From NCBI GenBank assembly GCA_030765045.1, contig CM060962.1, forward strand, positions 261,869,647 to 261,933,646: a stretch of DNA of 64,000 nt, read 5' to 3'. The notes beneath the pieces were generated by a model. It saw nothing but the letters and a program-made list of their open reading frames with translations, searched no databases and had not been told where the DNA came from. Position 1 is the first letter of the stretch. Each line of letters begins with the position of its first letter. Positions 53,080 through 64,000 of this stretch are shown piece by piece. The stretch is from Tenodera sinensis (lineage: Eukaryota > Arthropoda > Insecta > Mantodea > Mantidae). The position numbers and the translations under genes were made by a program.

Positions 53080-54498
53080 ATGACTCGAGGGGTAAAATGT
53101 TCCGGAGTTAAAATAGTCCCCCATTCGGATCTCAGGGCGGGGACTACTTCTCGAGAACCAAAACATTATATTAATAGAAGATCTTACATCAGACTTCTAC
53201 AATGGAATGCCAGTGGTCTCACACAAACAAAAAGAGTAGAACTGAATAAGATTGTATTTGACTATAATATTGATATATTTTTCATACAGGAAGCAAATCT
53301 AACAAATGACCAACTTAAATACTTCAATTTTACTGGTTTTCTACTACACCTACTACCCAAAAATAGACAGATAAGTAGTGGAATATTAGTTGGAGTCAAA
53401 AAGGATATTAAATCCTCCTTTGAAAATGTTAAAGAAATGGATAACACAGATAAAAGTGAATTAATAAAGCTAAAATTTTGGGATAACAAAACACATCTAC
53501 ATTTATACAGTATTTACAATCCTCCCAGGAATGAACCAGATCTCTCTCTTATTGACCAATTAAATAAAACAATCATAATTGGGGGTTACAATGCTCATTC
53601 CAAAAGATGGGGTTATGAAAAAGTGGATTCTACAGGGAAGATAGTGGAAGAATTTTTGAATACCACAACTTTTGAACTGATTTATAGTAAAGAAGATCCC
53701 ACAACCGTCATACATTACTCTGGAGCAGGCAGTAACCCAGACCTCTTGTTAGCTACAACAGATATTGTTTCAAAAATTAAAAAACAAGTTATAGAAGATC
53801 CAAGTTCTGGTCACAGAGCAGTAATTGCTGATATAAAACTAGAGAATACAAATAACAGTCAATGTCACACGAATCGGTATTGGAACTTCAAACAAGCAGA
53901 TTGGATCAAATATAAAACTGAACTGGAACATAAATTTAAAGAACAAACAAACTCACAGCTACATGACCAACCAGATCATTTGAACAAAAATTTCTGTAAA
54001 GTCATCCTAGAAACCGCAAAAAAACATATTCCTCGGGGAAGAATTAAAAATTTCAAACCCTTTTGGAACCCCCAGTTAGAAGAACTGCAAAAGCAAAGGG
54101 ATATAGCTAGAAATACAGCTGAACAAACTAAAAACATATCGGATACACAAATATGGCGGAAGAAATGTGCCTCACTAAAAAAAGAAATTAATACTGCTAA
54201 AAAGAATTACTTTAATAATTTCTTAGAAAAAATGGATTATAGGACAGATGGTAACAAAGCTCATAAGTTCATAAAAAATGTCAAGGGTAGGAAAGAAAAC
54301 AACAGCACACCTATCATACACAACAATAAAATATTAACTAATGATGCAGCCATAGCCGAAACATTCAATAAATATTATGCTAATTCACATAAAGTAACAA
54401 GAAATAATAAAAAGGAACGTAAAGAATTTAAGAAAGAGAATGTGATCCTAACACTCAATGCAATATCTTTTTTCAAAATTTTAATATGCAAGAACTGA
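53080..54498 (+). pseudogene. LINE ORF2 part 1: AP endonuclease and linker
   Basis: Starts at ATG 53080, which follows the untranslated region shared with 49050. The AP-type endonuclease reads IRLLQWNASGLTQTKR (the N of the active site), FFIQEANL (Glu), YSIYNPPRNEP, IIGGYNAHSKRWG and PSSGHRAVIADI. The family normally has GDFN and SDH at the last two positions. Here both Asp residues read Gly, so the endonuclease is likely dead. The frame leaves at a T6 run (54468-54473). The next ORF continues the same protein, and the overlap is 13 bp. Confidence 0.8.
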
Positions 54499-56829
54499 AC
54501 ATTGCAATAAATAATCTAAAAAACAAAAAGTCTCCTGGACCTGATCACATACATCCAGAGTTCATAAAAAACCTTGGAAAAACAGCAAAACAACAACTAC
54601 TAAAACTCTACAATCTATCCTGGAAAACCACTGTACCTGCTGAATGGCGAAAGGCAATAATTGTCCCACTCTTGAAGAAAGACAAAACAGCGTCAGAAAC
54701 AAAAAATTATAGACCAATAGCTCTTACTAGCATAATAGCAAAAGTGATGGAAAGAATGGTGTCAAACAGGTTAAATTGGTTTCTAGAATCACAAAATTTA
54801 ATTTCCCCATGTCATGCTGGATTCAGAGAGTTCCACTCTACAAATGAACAAGTCTTACTTCTCAGTCAAGAAATCAAAGACTCCTTCAATAAAAAAGAAG
54901 ATAATTTATCAGTTTTTATTGATTTCCAAAGTGCATATGATTCTATATGCAGAACAAAACTACTAGAGAAAGTAAAAGAAATAGGGATACAAGGCCCAAT
55001 GTTTTCATGGCTATGTCATTTCCTAACACAACGCTTTATTGCAACCAGATATGGAAGAAACATATCTAAATACAAACAAGTACACCGTGGCTTACCACAA
55101 GGTGCAGTGCTAAGCACAACACTTTTTAATATATTTATTAACGATCTGTCACAACAAATACAAGAATCAGGTGTGAAGTGTGCACTATTTGCTGATGACT
55201 TAGTAATGTGGACTTCAAAACCAAAAAGCAAAAGTACAGAACTGGAAAAAACCATGCAACAATCCTTAACCAACTTACAGAGGTGGACCAAAGAAAATTT
55301 AATGACTGTTAATACAACAAAATCAAACTACCAAATCTTTTCACTAAGAAAAAGACCACTAAAAATAAAACTAAATTTTGAGGGTCAACAATTACCAGAA
55401 ACAAAGGAAGCAAAGTATTTAGGAGTTACATTTGATACTAAACTTACATGGACCAAACAAATAGAAAATGTAATACATAGAGCAGAGAGGTGCCTTTCAC
55501 TGTTAAAACATCTAACAGGAATGAAGTGGGGATGTTCCAGAGCAACTCTTAACACAACATACAATGTATATATAAAGCCATTATTTACTTACTGTAGCAA
55601 AGTTCTTGTAACAGCAAACACAAAAAAGATTCAAATCTTTCAAAACCAAAGTCTGAGATTAATTACAGGTGCTATCAAAACCACAGCAATAGCAGCTATG
55701 GAAATACTAACCAACCAATGCCCCATTGAATATGAAATAGAAAAAGCGGCTCTTATTCAACACGAAAAGTTGATCAGACTCCCATTCAATACATGGCACA
55801 AGAGAAATTTTACACATACACTAAAGACTCAGGAGAGCTTTCTTTCCAAAATTCAAGACATCAAGAAGAATGTATACCTTCCTAGTTCAAAGGAAAACTT
55901 CATATCTAAAGTCAATCCGACACAAACATTAGACATCACATATTATTTACACCTGACAGAAGAAGTTAAGAAAAGTGATACTACAACTAACGTTCTAAAA
56001 TTATTGGCATTAGAGACAATCCATACTAGATTTCCAGAACAGGAATGGCTCCATATTTATACTGATGGATCACTAATATCAAACCAAGATGGAGAAGGTG
56101 CTGAAGTCACATGTCACCTCTTTTCCTATTACAAATCTTTAAGTTATGGAACTACAAACTTTGGTGGAGAAATTGAAGCAATTCGAATGGCCCTACAAAA
56201 TCTTTTGTACAGAATTTCACATTTTCAGCAAGCAGTTATTCTCTCAGATTCCAGGGCAGCAATTATAGCAATTACTTCCAAGTTGTCACCAAAAAAACAA
56301 ACTATTATAGAATGTTGGAAAATCCTTACCCATCTAACAGCACTTCAAAAACACCTGGTCTTCCAATGGATACTAGCTCACTGTGGACTGAGTGGTAATG
56401 AGAAAGCTGATTTTCTTGCAAAAAAAGGTACCGGCAATGTGCAGAAATCAATAGTTAATTTACCATTTTATGCAGCTAAAAGATTAGTCAACTCTGAATT
56501 CAAAAAAATTATTGAAAGATATTACTATGAAAAATCAAAGAATAAAAGATGGGAACTACCAAACATTCAAACAGTAATTCCTGAGTATCCTCGAAAAACA
56601 GCAGTTGCAACCTTCAGGTTGATTATTTACAGGACATGATTGTCTGGCAAAACATTTAAGCAGAATTGGGATATATTCTTCACCACTCTGTCCTCTATGT
56701 GATCTGCAAGAGGAAATGGATCGAGACCACCTTCAAATATGCCCGGCCACTTCTAATGCCCCATCCATCAGTGAAAAATATTGGAGAGCAAGAGGATTAA
56801 TGACTTCATTGTCAGAAATCCAGCATTAG
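54486..56829 (+). pseudogene. LINE ORF2 part 2: reverse transcriptase, RNase H, zinc knuckle
   Basis: RT motifs in order: KNKKSPGPDHIHPEFIKN; IIVPLLKKDK; NYRPIALTSIIAKVMERM; VFIDFQSAYDSI (motif A); RGLPQGAVLSTTLFNIFIND (motif B); CALFADDLVMW (motif C); KYLGVTFDTKLTW. RNase H has WLHIYTDGSL, an E in FGGEIEAIRMAL, LSDSRAAI and WILAHCGLSGNEKADFLAK, so its acidic residues look present. The frame ends at 56639 after a shift near 56618. The other frame carries a C-terminal CPLCDLQEEMDRDHLQIC finger and stops at 56829. RT residues are intact. Confidence 0.85.
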
Positions 56830-56840
56830 CTAACAACAAC

Positions 56841-57142
56841 AATCTTATACAGAATAAAATGAGTTAGAAACTACTTGTAAAGATACATAAGCATTAACAG
56901 GAATAATTTGTCATTTAAATAATCTTGTACAGAGTACAATATGTTAGGAAGTACTTACAAAGCTACATGAGCATTAACAGGAATCATTTGTCATTTAAAC
57001 ACTCTTATACAGAATAAAATGAGCTAGAAACTATTTATAAGGCTATATAAGCAACAAAGCTACATAGATATTTACAGCATAGTTTGTAATTCACATATAG
57101 GATAAACTGAGCTACATAGGAATTAATAGGATAATTGGTCAT
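56841..57142 (-). repeat. 80-bp tandem repeats, LINE 3' region
   Basis: About three to four imperfect units (CAGAATAAAATGAG, AAGCTACATAAGCATTAACAGG, TTTGTCATTTAAA) of the type seen at 46105-46485. They follow the stop of the minus-strand LINE. Confidence 0.65.
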
Positions 57143-59013
57143 TCAGATAATCTTGTACAGGATAAAATGATTTTGAGCATAGGTACTCTTTAGCACTGTT
57201 TTAAAAGCATTGAAATTGTCACCTTTTCCCTTAAGGTTATTAGGAAGGGCATTAAATATTTTTATGGTTTCATAATATACACCTTTCTGGAAGCAAGAAA
57301 GTTTTGCACTGGGATGATGGATATTACTCTTGTGTCTAGTATTTATTCCATGAATTTCTTTGTTGTGAATAAAGATCGATTGCATATAAAGAATTTTAGA
57401 ATCGAGAATATATACATACTGGGTAAGGTTAATATGTTTAATCTCCTGAAAGGATCTTTGCATGAGTGTCTCCTATGGGTGTTGGAAATAATTCTTATAA
57501 CCTTCTTTTGTATGAGGAATGTTTGTTTACTCTGAATTGCCCCAAAATAAAATACCGTATTCCATTATAGAGTTAAAATATGCATAGTAAACTAATTTGA
57601 GTGTATCTATGGAGCTAACATTGGCCAGCTCTCAGATAGCATAACAGGCAGAACTGAGTTTGGGTAAGATATACTTAATATGAGCTTTCCAATCTAAATA
57701 TTTGTCAACTTGAAGACCCAGAAATTTGATGTTATCTATTTGTTCTAATAACATATTGTTAATCCCTATTTCAATTGGTGGCTTTAACCCAGTAGGACAT
57801 GCAGCTCAAAACATAATTCGATTTAATTATACATTCATTTAAGTTTTTGCTAGTGACCAGCACACTAGTGTCATCAGCAAACAGTACAGAATTTGCTATA
57901 TTCTTTATATAAAGTGAAAAGTCATTTGTATAGATCAGAAATAAAAGAGGCCCTAATACTGAACCTTGGGGTACTCCATGTGCTACTGATTTCCAATTTG
58001 AAGTTTGTTTTCCATTATCAGTATCACTGTTTACTTTAACGCTCTGTTTTCTTTCCTTTAGCTATGATATGAACCAACTTAAATTTTCATTTTTAATTCC
58101 ATAGAATTCCAGTTTTGCTAACAGAATGTTATGATTTACACAATCAAATGCCTTTGCTAGGTCACAGAAAATACCGCCTACATGCATTTTACTGTTTAGG
58201 GCAGTTAACACTTCATGTGTAAGTTTAAAGGTTGCATTATTTGTTGAGATGCCCTTTCTGAATCCGAACTGATCTTTCACTAGTATCTTGTTGTACTCGA
58301 GGTATTTATACAACCTGTAGAACATTACTTTTTCAAGAACTTTTGAAAAAAACTGGTGAGAGAGAAATTGGCCTATAGTTAGAAGCATTGTCGCGTTCAC
58401 CTTTTTTAAAAATGGGTTTTACAATCGAGAATTTCATCCTGTCAGGGAAAATTCCGGTCTTAAGTGACTCATTGCACAAATAACACAGAGGAGTGCTAAT
58501 TTGGAATGAACATGATTTTAGGATTTTTGTTGTTATTTCGTCATAACCATGGGACTTCTTTGTTTTAAACGAGTTAATAATTTTATTTATTTCCGTAGGT
58601 GTCATCAGATTAGCTTTAAATTCTGGCAGTGCTTCTGTGAAACTTGATCTTAGAAATTCTAGTGCTGCTTCTTTACTTCCATAGTTAATATTTAGATTGT
58701 TTGTTACATTTATAAAGAATTTGTTAAAGATTTCTGCAACTTCATGGGGTTTGTTAATTTCTTGATTGTCCACTTTTAATGTTATTGAGTCGTTTTGTAA
58801 TGAAAATTTACCTGCTTCTCTTTTTATTATATTCCATGTAGTTTTTGTTTTGTTGCCTGAGTGTTGGATTAGCTTATTGAAATACAATAGCAACGAACAG
58901 CTAGTGATGTTGAACTTACAACTCACGTAGATAGCAGTTGCTCCATAACCGTCAGCTCTGTCGGTCCTATAATAAAGCATACCTGGTATGGTAGCTTTAT
59001 TCAAGTGTATCAC
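57143..59013 (-). pseudogene. LINE ORF2 (RT) of a second family
   Basis: On minus from 59013: a few endonuclease-like residues (MLYYRTDRADGYGATAIYV), then directly the pre-RT region (NKTKTTWNIIKREAGKF, FNKFFINVTNNL). Next come SFKTKKSHGYDEITTKILK, IVKPIFKKGERDNASNYRPI, a frameshift near 58340, FGFRKGISTNNATFKL, GIFCDLAKAFDCVNHNIL (motif A), HGVPQGSVLGPLLFLIYTND (motif B, about 57970) and SVLFADDTSVLV (motif C, about 57880). After a region of stops it ends with FQKGVYYETIKIFNALPNNL at 57230. Most of the endonuclease is missing, so it is deleted or chimeric at about 58920. CR1/Jockey-like; the clade is uncertain. Confidence 0.75.
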
Positions 59014-59040
59014 GTGTGTTCTTCTAGGGCTTCTGTGCAG

Positions 59041-60030
59041 ACGATCCCTTCCTAGACCAAATATATATGCATGTGATTAGATAAGGAAGGTACATACTCT
59101 CCTGTTTTTCACTTTCAAGAATTTCAAAGCTTCGTCTTATATTCTAGGACTTCCTCTCTTTGGAAACTAACAAAAGTCCGAACATTCCCTTGAATCGGGA
59201 TCTACTGCGCTCAACTATTCGAGAAATGCAGCTCCTCTTTCGTTGATGTCCGTGATACACTATATGCAACGATGCACATTAGAGTCACAGGCAGTCAACA
59301 GGTGGAAACGTCATCCCTTGCAATACTTCACAGGTTCCTTTAGTTCTTCAGGAGGATGTACTTCTTTGGAGTCATTGGGAAATAAGTAAAATAGACTAAT
59401 ATGTGACGGTAATGTTCGTTCTCCTCATGCCTTACCAGGAGATCACCAGATCTCTGGTAAGAACATTTGGCATTGCTGTGCCTTGTCACGGTGTCTGTTC
59501 AGCTGTATATAGAATCATTAATATTTAGCTTCATAACACAGCTAGGGATAACTAAGGTCTGTCCAGACAGAGCCCTGCATGCCTGGGTCGTCAGGTATCC
59601 CAGAGGCTGCGTTAACGACACATCATGTGCGACTCACCCCTTCGTCATGGATTGCTTAACACCTTGGGGTTGGCCAGTATTATTTATCCAGAGACAGGTC
59701 GCACAGTATTGTCTACGTCTGTCAGGTCCCGACTATCTACCAGCTACCAACGCGTCCGATGCTCACTAAAGGTCCAGGTTTAGGGGCTTATGGATTGTCA
59801 AACCATTCCAGTGATTCCCACTGTGAATTGGGTTATGTCATGCGTCAACATGTAAAAGCCACACTATATATTTTCACATTTTTCTGTACGTATAAAAGGG
59901 ACATGAGATAAAGCGAGTTGCTGGTATGCTTGACACACTCGTTGATTAGAGAGGCAGGGGACTATTTCGTGATTTGACAGACTGTCAAGTCTGGGGTGGG
60001 GACAACTCCCCCACACGAGTTTAGTAATTT
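59041..60030. other. No gene supported
   Basis: A 100-codon plus ORF at 59467-59769 has no recognisable motif. No repeat was recognised. Confidence 0.35.
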
Positions 60031-60435
60031 GTGTACGGCTACCCGGATGGGGTAGGATCACAACAAACTCCTTTTCAGCAATTTCTGCAACTGGTCTGCA
60101 TAGTTCGTCTCAATCAATATTGTACCGTCTCAGAGTCTGCTCGCATTCTTTACTGGGCCAGAGATCCTGTCCATTTCATGTTTAATATGAAGCGGGCTTT
60201 AGACTGTCATCCAGGGTTAAAGATAAATGACACTGCATATTCACGTGTGAATCATGTGCAAATGAAGGTGTTGGGGAGCCTGAAAGCATCTTGTCCTGAT
60301 TATGACATTAATGAGTGTGGTTTCCAGCTCCAACGCAGACTCACATCTTTCTTTAAATACAACTTGGTGGTGAACATCAGGAGAAGACTGGCGTTAGCAA
60401 ATGTACAGACACTTACCATCTTATGTGTTGAATAA
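60031..60435 (+). CDS. Unidentified ORF, 134 codons
   Basis: I do not recognise it. The open frame begins at a GTG after a TAA at 60025-60027; the first ATG is near 60178, so a start is not obvious. The C-terminal part is well mixed in composition (DYDINECGFQLQRRLTSFF) and not repeat-like. The stop TAA at 60433 is followed by AAG, giving an AATAAA polyadenylation-type hexamer across it. It could be a terminal exon of a host gene, part of an unknown element, or chance. An acceptor-like TTTAG at 60020-60024 would put the upstream TAA in this frame, which argues against that splice site. Confidence 0.25.
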   Translation: MYGYPDGVGSQQTPFQQFLQLVCIVRLNQYCTVSESARILYWARDPVHFMFNMKRALDCHPGLKINDTAYSRVNHVQMKVLGSLKASCPDYDINECGFQLQRRLTSFFKYNLVVNIRRRLALANVQTLTILCVE

Positions 60436-60941
60436 AGAAGTGCCACTTGGAACACTTAAACAGATTAGCTTTCTTTTCTTTAAAACATTCTTCTCTCATA
60501 TCTTTCCGCGTAATTCAAGAAGAACCTGCACGATGTGAGAACTGCAATTGACTGATATTTATGTTCACACTTGTAGTTTTTCCTTTTTTATTGTTTTTAT
60601 CCACATCTGACTGAATAACGTTGATCTTCAATTCCCAGTGTAAAATATTATAATAAGCACTTCATTGACTAAATATGTTATGTATGCTATAGTGCAGTCC
60701 TTTTTCTCTTATATTTAAATACAGATATACAGTAGAATTTTGATTACGAAAGCAGTTGCAGATTGGGTGTTTGGATAATACATCCAGGAAAAAAAAAGTG
60801 TTTCGAAGATCTGGTGTAGAAATAAAAGCAATGCTACAAAACACAAATTTGTACTCTAAACCGAGTTAATATGTCTTAAAATACTCTGTAAAATTTTGAA
60901 GTATCTCTATCACAACAGTGTAAAATAATTAACTTGGCTTG

Positions 60942-60945
<4 letters not shown>
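60436..60945. other. No gene seen
   Basis: AT-rich. No recognisable content. Confidence 0.35.

Positions 60946-60981
<36 letters not shown>
60946..60981 (+). repeat. Poly(A) run, about 32 bp
   Basis: A long A run in plus orientation. It may be the tail of a retrotransposed insert, but no body could be recognised upstream. Confidence 0.6.
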
Positions 60982-60984
<3 letters not shown>

Positions 60985-61474
60985 CAAACGATTTTGTTCT
61001 TCAATCTTGACTCATTTCTTTGCTGCTAAATCTCTCATGAGTCTTAATTTAATCAATCATAATCTAGGGCTTTTGCATGAACATTTCACATGACCAGGTT
61101 TCACACAGTCGACTCACTGCTGTAGAATCTAAGTGACTGCAGTAAGATATTTATAGCATAGAGTGAGTATTTTTCACAACAAATACACATTATTTTGGCA
61201 TTTTCTAAAAATTTTCTAAAAGTATAACATTCTTTATTATAACACTGTCCGTTCACACAGTCTGAAGTGACGAGCAGCAAAGGAAATAAGGTAAAACTTT
61301 TGATTAAATATACTATTATTTTGTTCTCTCACTATTAAAATCACACAGATTTGTAGATATAGAGAAATTATGAAAACACAAAACACGAAATTTTGTAAAA
61401 TTATTCATTTATGCCAAGAAGCTTACTGCTAGTGTTTTTAAACATACAAGCCATGTGTGGATAATGTTTAAGTG

Positions 61475-62001
61475 GTGGAATCAGGACTGAAAAATCCAAT
61501 GCTATAGCCAGTATTTGAACCACGCATCTTCCGCTCATCGACTGGCTGCTTTAACCACTAAGCTACCATGGTCAACTTACCGGTACAACATTGAATTCCC
61601 TAGCTGATTCGTACTTTTCCCGGTTAGACCACAAGATAATCTTACATCAGAGATAAATACCCCAAGGACCACTTATAATTGTAAGTGCTTATGTCCCGGG
61701 TTTAATAACCTTTAGACGGTAAATGTTATTTTTACCACGTCAGAGATAAATACCCTATCTAAAGGTTACTTAAACCCGGGACATAAAGTACTTACAATTG
61801 TAAGTCGTCCTTGGGGTATTTATCTCTGATGTGAGCTTCCCTTGTGGTTTAACTGGGAAAAGTACTAATCAACTGGGGAATTTAACGCCGTGCTGGCAAG
61901 TTGGCCGTTCTAGCTTAGTGGTTAAAGCAGACACTTGATAAGCGAAAGATCCGTGGTTCAAATCTCGGCTAGTGCCTTGAATTTTTCAGTCCTGATTCCA
62001 T
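61475..62001. repeat. Foldback element made of two tRNA-like SINE arms
   Basis: Arms of about 242 bp (61475-61716 and 61759-62001) are inverted copies, with a 42-bp spacer that itself contains a small hairpin (GGTAAATG/TTTTTACC). Outer ends: GGAATCAGGACTGAAAAAT and its complement. The right arm has a tRNA-like A box TAGCTTAGTGG (61911-61921) and a perfect B box GTTCAAATC (61956-61964). The left arm has the same on minus. Arms differ at scattered bases. Both tRNA-like heads read outwards. Confidence 0.8.
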
Positions 62002-62043
62002 CTCTTAAGAAATTTTGTATTTCAAATCAACACAAATGTAAGA

Positions 62044-62726
62044 AATCTTAAGTTATGCACTCACATGACTTTCTCTACTCGTGTGCTAACCATTCTTACA
62101 ATCTCATATTCCTATATCTTCTACGTGTTAGTCGAATTAAACACTCCCAGAAATTATCTTATTGCTTATTTCCTTGCAGACACAAGGGAATATGGGAATA
62201 CAGCCTATGAGCGATAGTCAAATCTTCTAAAGCTTTCAAATTCCGTTCTCTTTGCACGGTTAACATATAAGCAGATGAATAGCGATGTTCCATTTGACAG
62301 AAGCATAAGTTGTCCAAAAGTTACACAAATAACAAAGAATATCTCCGAAATGGTTCACTCTACAAAAAAAAAATTATTTAGAAATACATTGTGTATTTTA
62401 GCAAGATATACGTTTTTTGTAGAGTAAGATTTTGTCTATCTCTTACGGCTTATGAGTTATTCAAAAGTCATCCATAGTAAGCAGGGCTACATAGGCTATA
62501 GCCAAAAAATTCAAAATATACATTTCATTTGTCATACAAATATCTTAAACATATGCCATTTTAATCAAAATCGTTAGAGCCATTTTCAGGAAAATCAAAA
62601 TTCTCGAAAAATTTTCCATGTAAAGGGTAGTTTAGGGTGGGGTTATTTTCTTAAAATCTTCGTGTTGAATCCTTGAACGACATTAAACTTAAATACCAAC
62701 TTTGGTTTTTAACCGACTTTCTGTTT
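62044..62726 (+). repeat. Family A repeat, 3' part missing
   Basis: Runs from the TTATGCACTCACATGACTTTCTCTACTC left end to TTAACCGACTTTCTGTTTTT, where an opposed copy begins. Confidence 0.8.
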
Positions 62727-63388
62727 TTACTTTCTCTGCTGGTAGGTAGGGGAAGTATTGTATTCCACCCAAAAATTCGATGTCGAGATTTCACCAGAAA
62801 TATGTTTTGAGGCCCCCTGAACCCAAAAAAAGCATTCTTAGAAAAAGGTCCGTGTGTGTGTCCGTGTGTCAGTCTGGGTGTCTGTGTGTCAGTCTGTCAG
62901 TCTGTGGACAGCATAACTCAAAAACGAAAACTCGGTTAGAAACCAAAGTTGGTATTTAAGTTTAATGTCTTTCAAGGATGCGACACGAAGATTTTGAAGA
63001 AAATAGCCCCACCCTAAACTACCCTTTACATGGAACATTTTTCGAACATTTTGATTTTCTTGAAAATGGCTCTAACGATTTTGATAAAAATGTCATATGT
63101 TTGAGATATTTTGATGCCAAATGAAATGTATATCTTGAATTTTCTGGTTATAGCCCCTGTAGTCGTATTTACTCTGGACGACTTTTGCATAACTATCAAA
63201 CCGTTAGAGATAGATCAAATCATATAATATACAAAAAATGTAGATCTTGGTAAAGTACACAATTTATGTCTCAATAAATTTTCTTGTAGGGTGAACCATT
63301 TCGGAGATATTCCTTATTATGTGTGTGTGAGTTTCGGAAAACCTAAGAGCTTTAGCGAAATGCAACAACGCTGTTCATTTTTTTATGT
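62727..63388 (-). repeat. Family A repeat, opposed copy, left end missing
   Basis: Begins ACTTTCTCTGCTGG in the T-rich site of the previous copy and runs to TTCATTTTTTTATG, where the LINE poly(A) end cuts it. It carries the GTCTGTGTGTCAG tract at about 62850-62900. Confidence 0.8.
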
Positions 63389-63999
63389 TTTTTTTTTTTT
63401 CTTTTTTTTCTTTCCTTGGCCAAGAGCTCTATCGGAAGCTATACGGCCACACTAACTATAGAGGTAGTAATTTGTCGTACCAACAGTACGAAATTGAAGA
63501 TATCATTAACCGAATGATATTGCGGGCACATTCATAAATGCAGGTTTACTACTAGAAGCTAAAAGTAAGCAAAACGTGATTTAGTATATGATATAAAAAT
63601 TCAGAGGAGAAGATCGGAGTAAAATAAAGAGTAAGAAAATATCAAAATCGAAAACCACAACGTTGTATATGACGAAAAATCGCCTGTAAAACGCGCTCAT
63701 TTTTTATAGTCAATAAATAATTGATTGATACCGGAAAAACTATAATTGGGGAGTATAGGTCTGAATAAAATCGTTCTACCTTGTGTGCAAGGTTCGGACA
63801 TCCTAATAAAAGATGGTCTAAGGTGGCCTCTTGACCACAGTTGCAATAAGGTGTGCTCCCAGAACCATAGCGGAACAAATACGCCGGAGTGTAACAGTGA
63901 CCCACACGCATCCGCGAGAACAGTGAGATGAAGTGACGCGGAGTAGTGATATACTGTATGTTCTATTCCACTTAGCATCTCATTAGCATAACAATACAC
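63389..63999 (-). pseudogene. LINE 3' end with poly(A) tail
   Basis: On minus from the window edge: HFISLFSRMRVGHCYTPAYL, then a CCHC-like finger in PYCNCGQEATLDHLLLGC, as in the C-terminus of EN-RT-RNase H LINEs. It stops near 63642. About 220 bp of 3' untranslated sequence follow, with a tail of A with occasional G at 63389-63417. The start lies beyond the window. It inserted into a family A copy. Confidence 0.7.
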
Positions 64000-64000
64000 C

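Larger units (their letters stand above)
52646..56840 (+). mobile_element. I-type LINE, near full length, 4.2 kb
   Basis: 5' untranslated region of about 430 bp, then endonuclease, RT and RNase H domains in one ORF2-like series, and a short end CATTAGCTAACAACAAC. No separate ORF1 is present. The 5' and 3' limits are set by comparison with the deleted copy at 49050-49547. Frameshifts at about 54468-54473 and 56618 break it. The EN-RT-RNase H order and the terminal CAA repeats fit the I group; the clade is inference. Confidence 0.8.

Noticed and set aside
61911..61972. Functional tRNA gene
   Set aside because: The A and B boxes fit, but I could not fold acceptor and anticodon stems, and an inverted copy sits on the other arm. 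It is a SINE head.

Overview
This window looks like a repeat-dense stretch of an arthropod genome, most probably an insect with a large genome. I see no convincing host gene. Almost every readable protein belongs to a mobile element: hAT and mariner-type DNA transposons, an envelope-bearing gypsy-type LTR element, a Penelope-like element, several non-LTR retrotransposons (LINEs), and tRNA-derived SINEs. The LINE ORF1 type and the errantivirus-like env point to insects. The exact order is inference, and I cannot name a species.

Layout. 0.7-4.4 kb: an imperfect tandem repeat (family B) split by a 3.1-kb DNA transposon whose transposase-like protein I cannot place in a named superfamily. It has AATTCCGCG inverted ends, a TA target duplication and several GTGACTAACTGACA copies. 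4.4-6.05 kb: copies of a roughly 0.9-kb repeat (family A) that recurs about ten times here. 6.38-15.43 kb: a complete hAT element with 21-bp inverted ends and an exact 8-bp target duplication (GTCATGAA). It carries about 7 kb of trinucleotide repeats (CTA, then CTACTG, then CTG, then AAT) next to a broken transposase. 15.6-19.6 kb: another family A copy, a SINE, microsatellites and a mariner remnant. 19.6-27.5 kb: an LTR retrotransposon with 657-bp LTRs differing at one base, CCAG target duplications, and gag, pol and env; pol and env are broken.

27.6-42.5 kb: microsatellites, SINE heads, and a decayed Penelope-like element (32.4-36.2 kb, minus strand) with three terminal-repeat copies in both orientations and a family A copy inserted in its reverse transcriptase; then a Jockey-type relic and another family A copy. 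42.5-47.8 kb: a LINE ORF1 on plus facing a Jockey ORF2 on minus, a LINE 3' tail with 80-bp tandem repeats, and a second hAT relic. 48.5-52.6 kb: a foldback repeat, an internally deleted LINE, family A, a SINE and a mariner-type transposase pseudogene. 52.6-59.0 kb: a nearly full-length I-type LINE on plus, then a second LINE on minus. 59-64 kb: one unidentified ORF, a foldback made of two tRNA-like SINE arms, two opposed family A copies, and the 3' end of a further LINE with a poly(A) tail.

Nesting gives relative ages: the 3.1-kb transposon entered family B; family A entered Penelope; SINE tails and a LINE entered family A. The LTR element is the youngest datable insertion.
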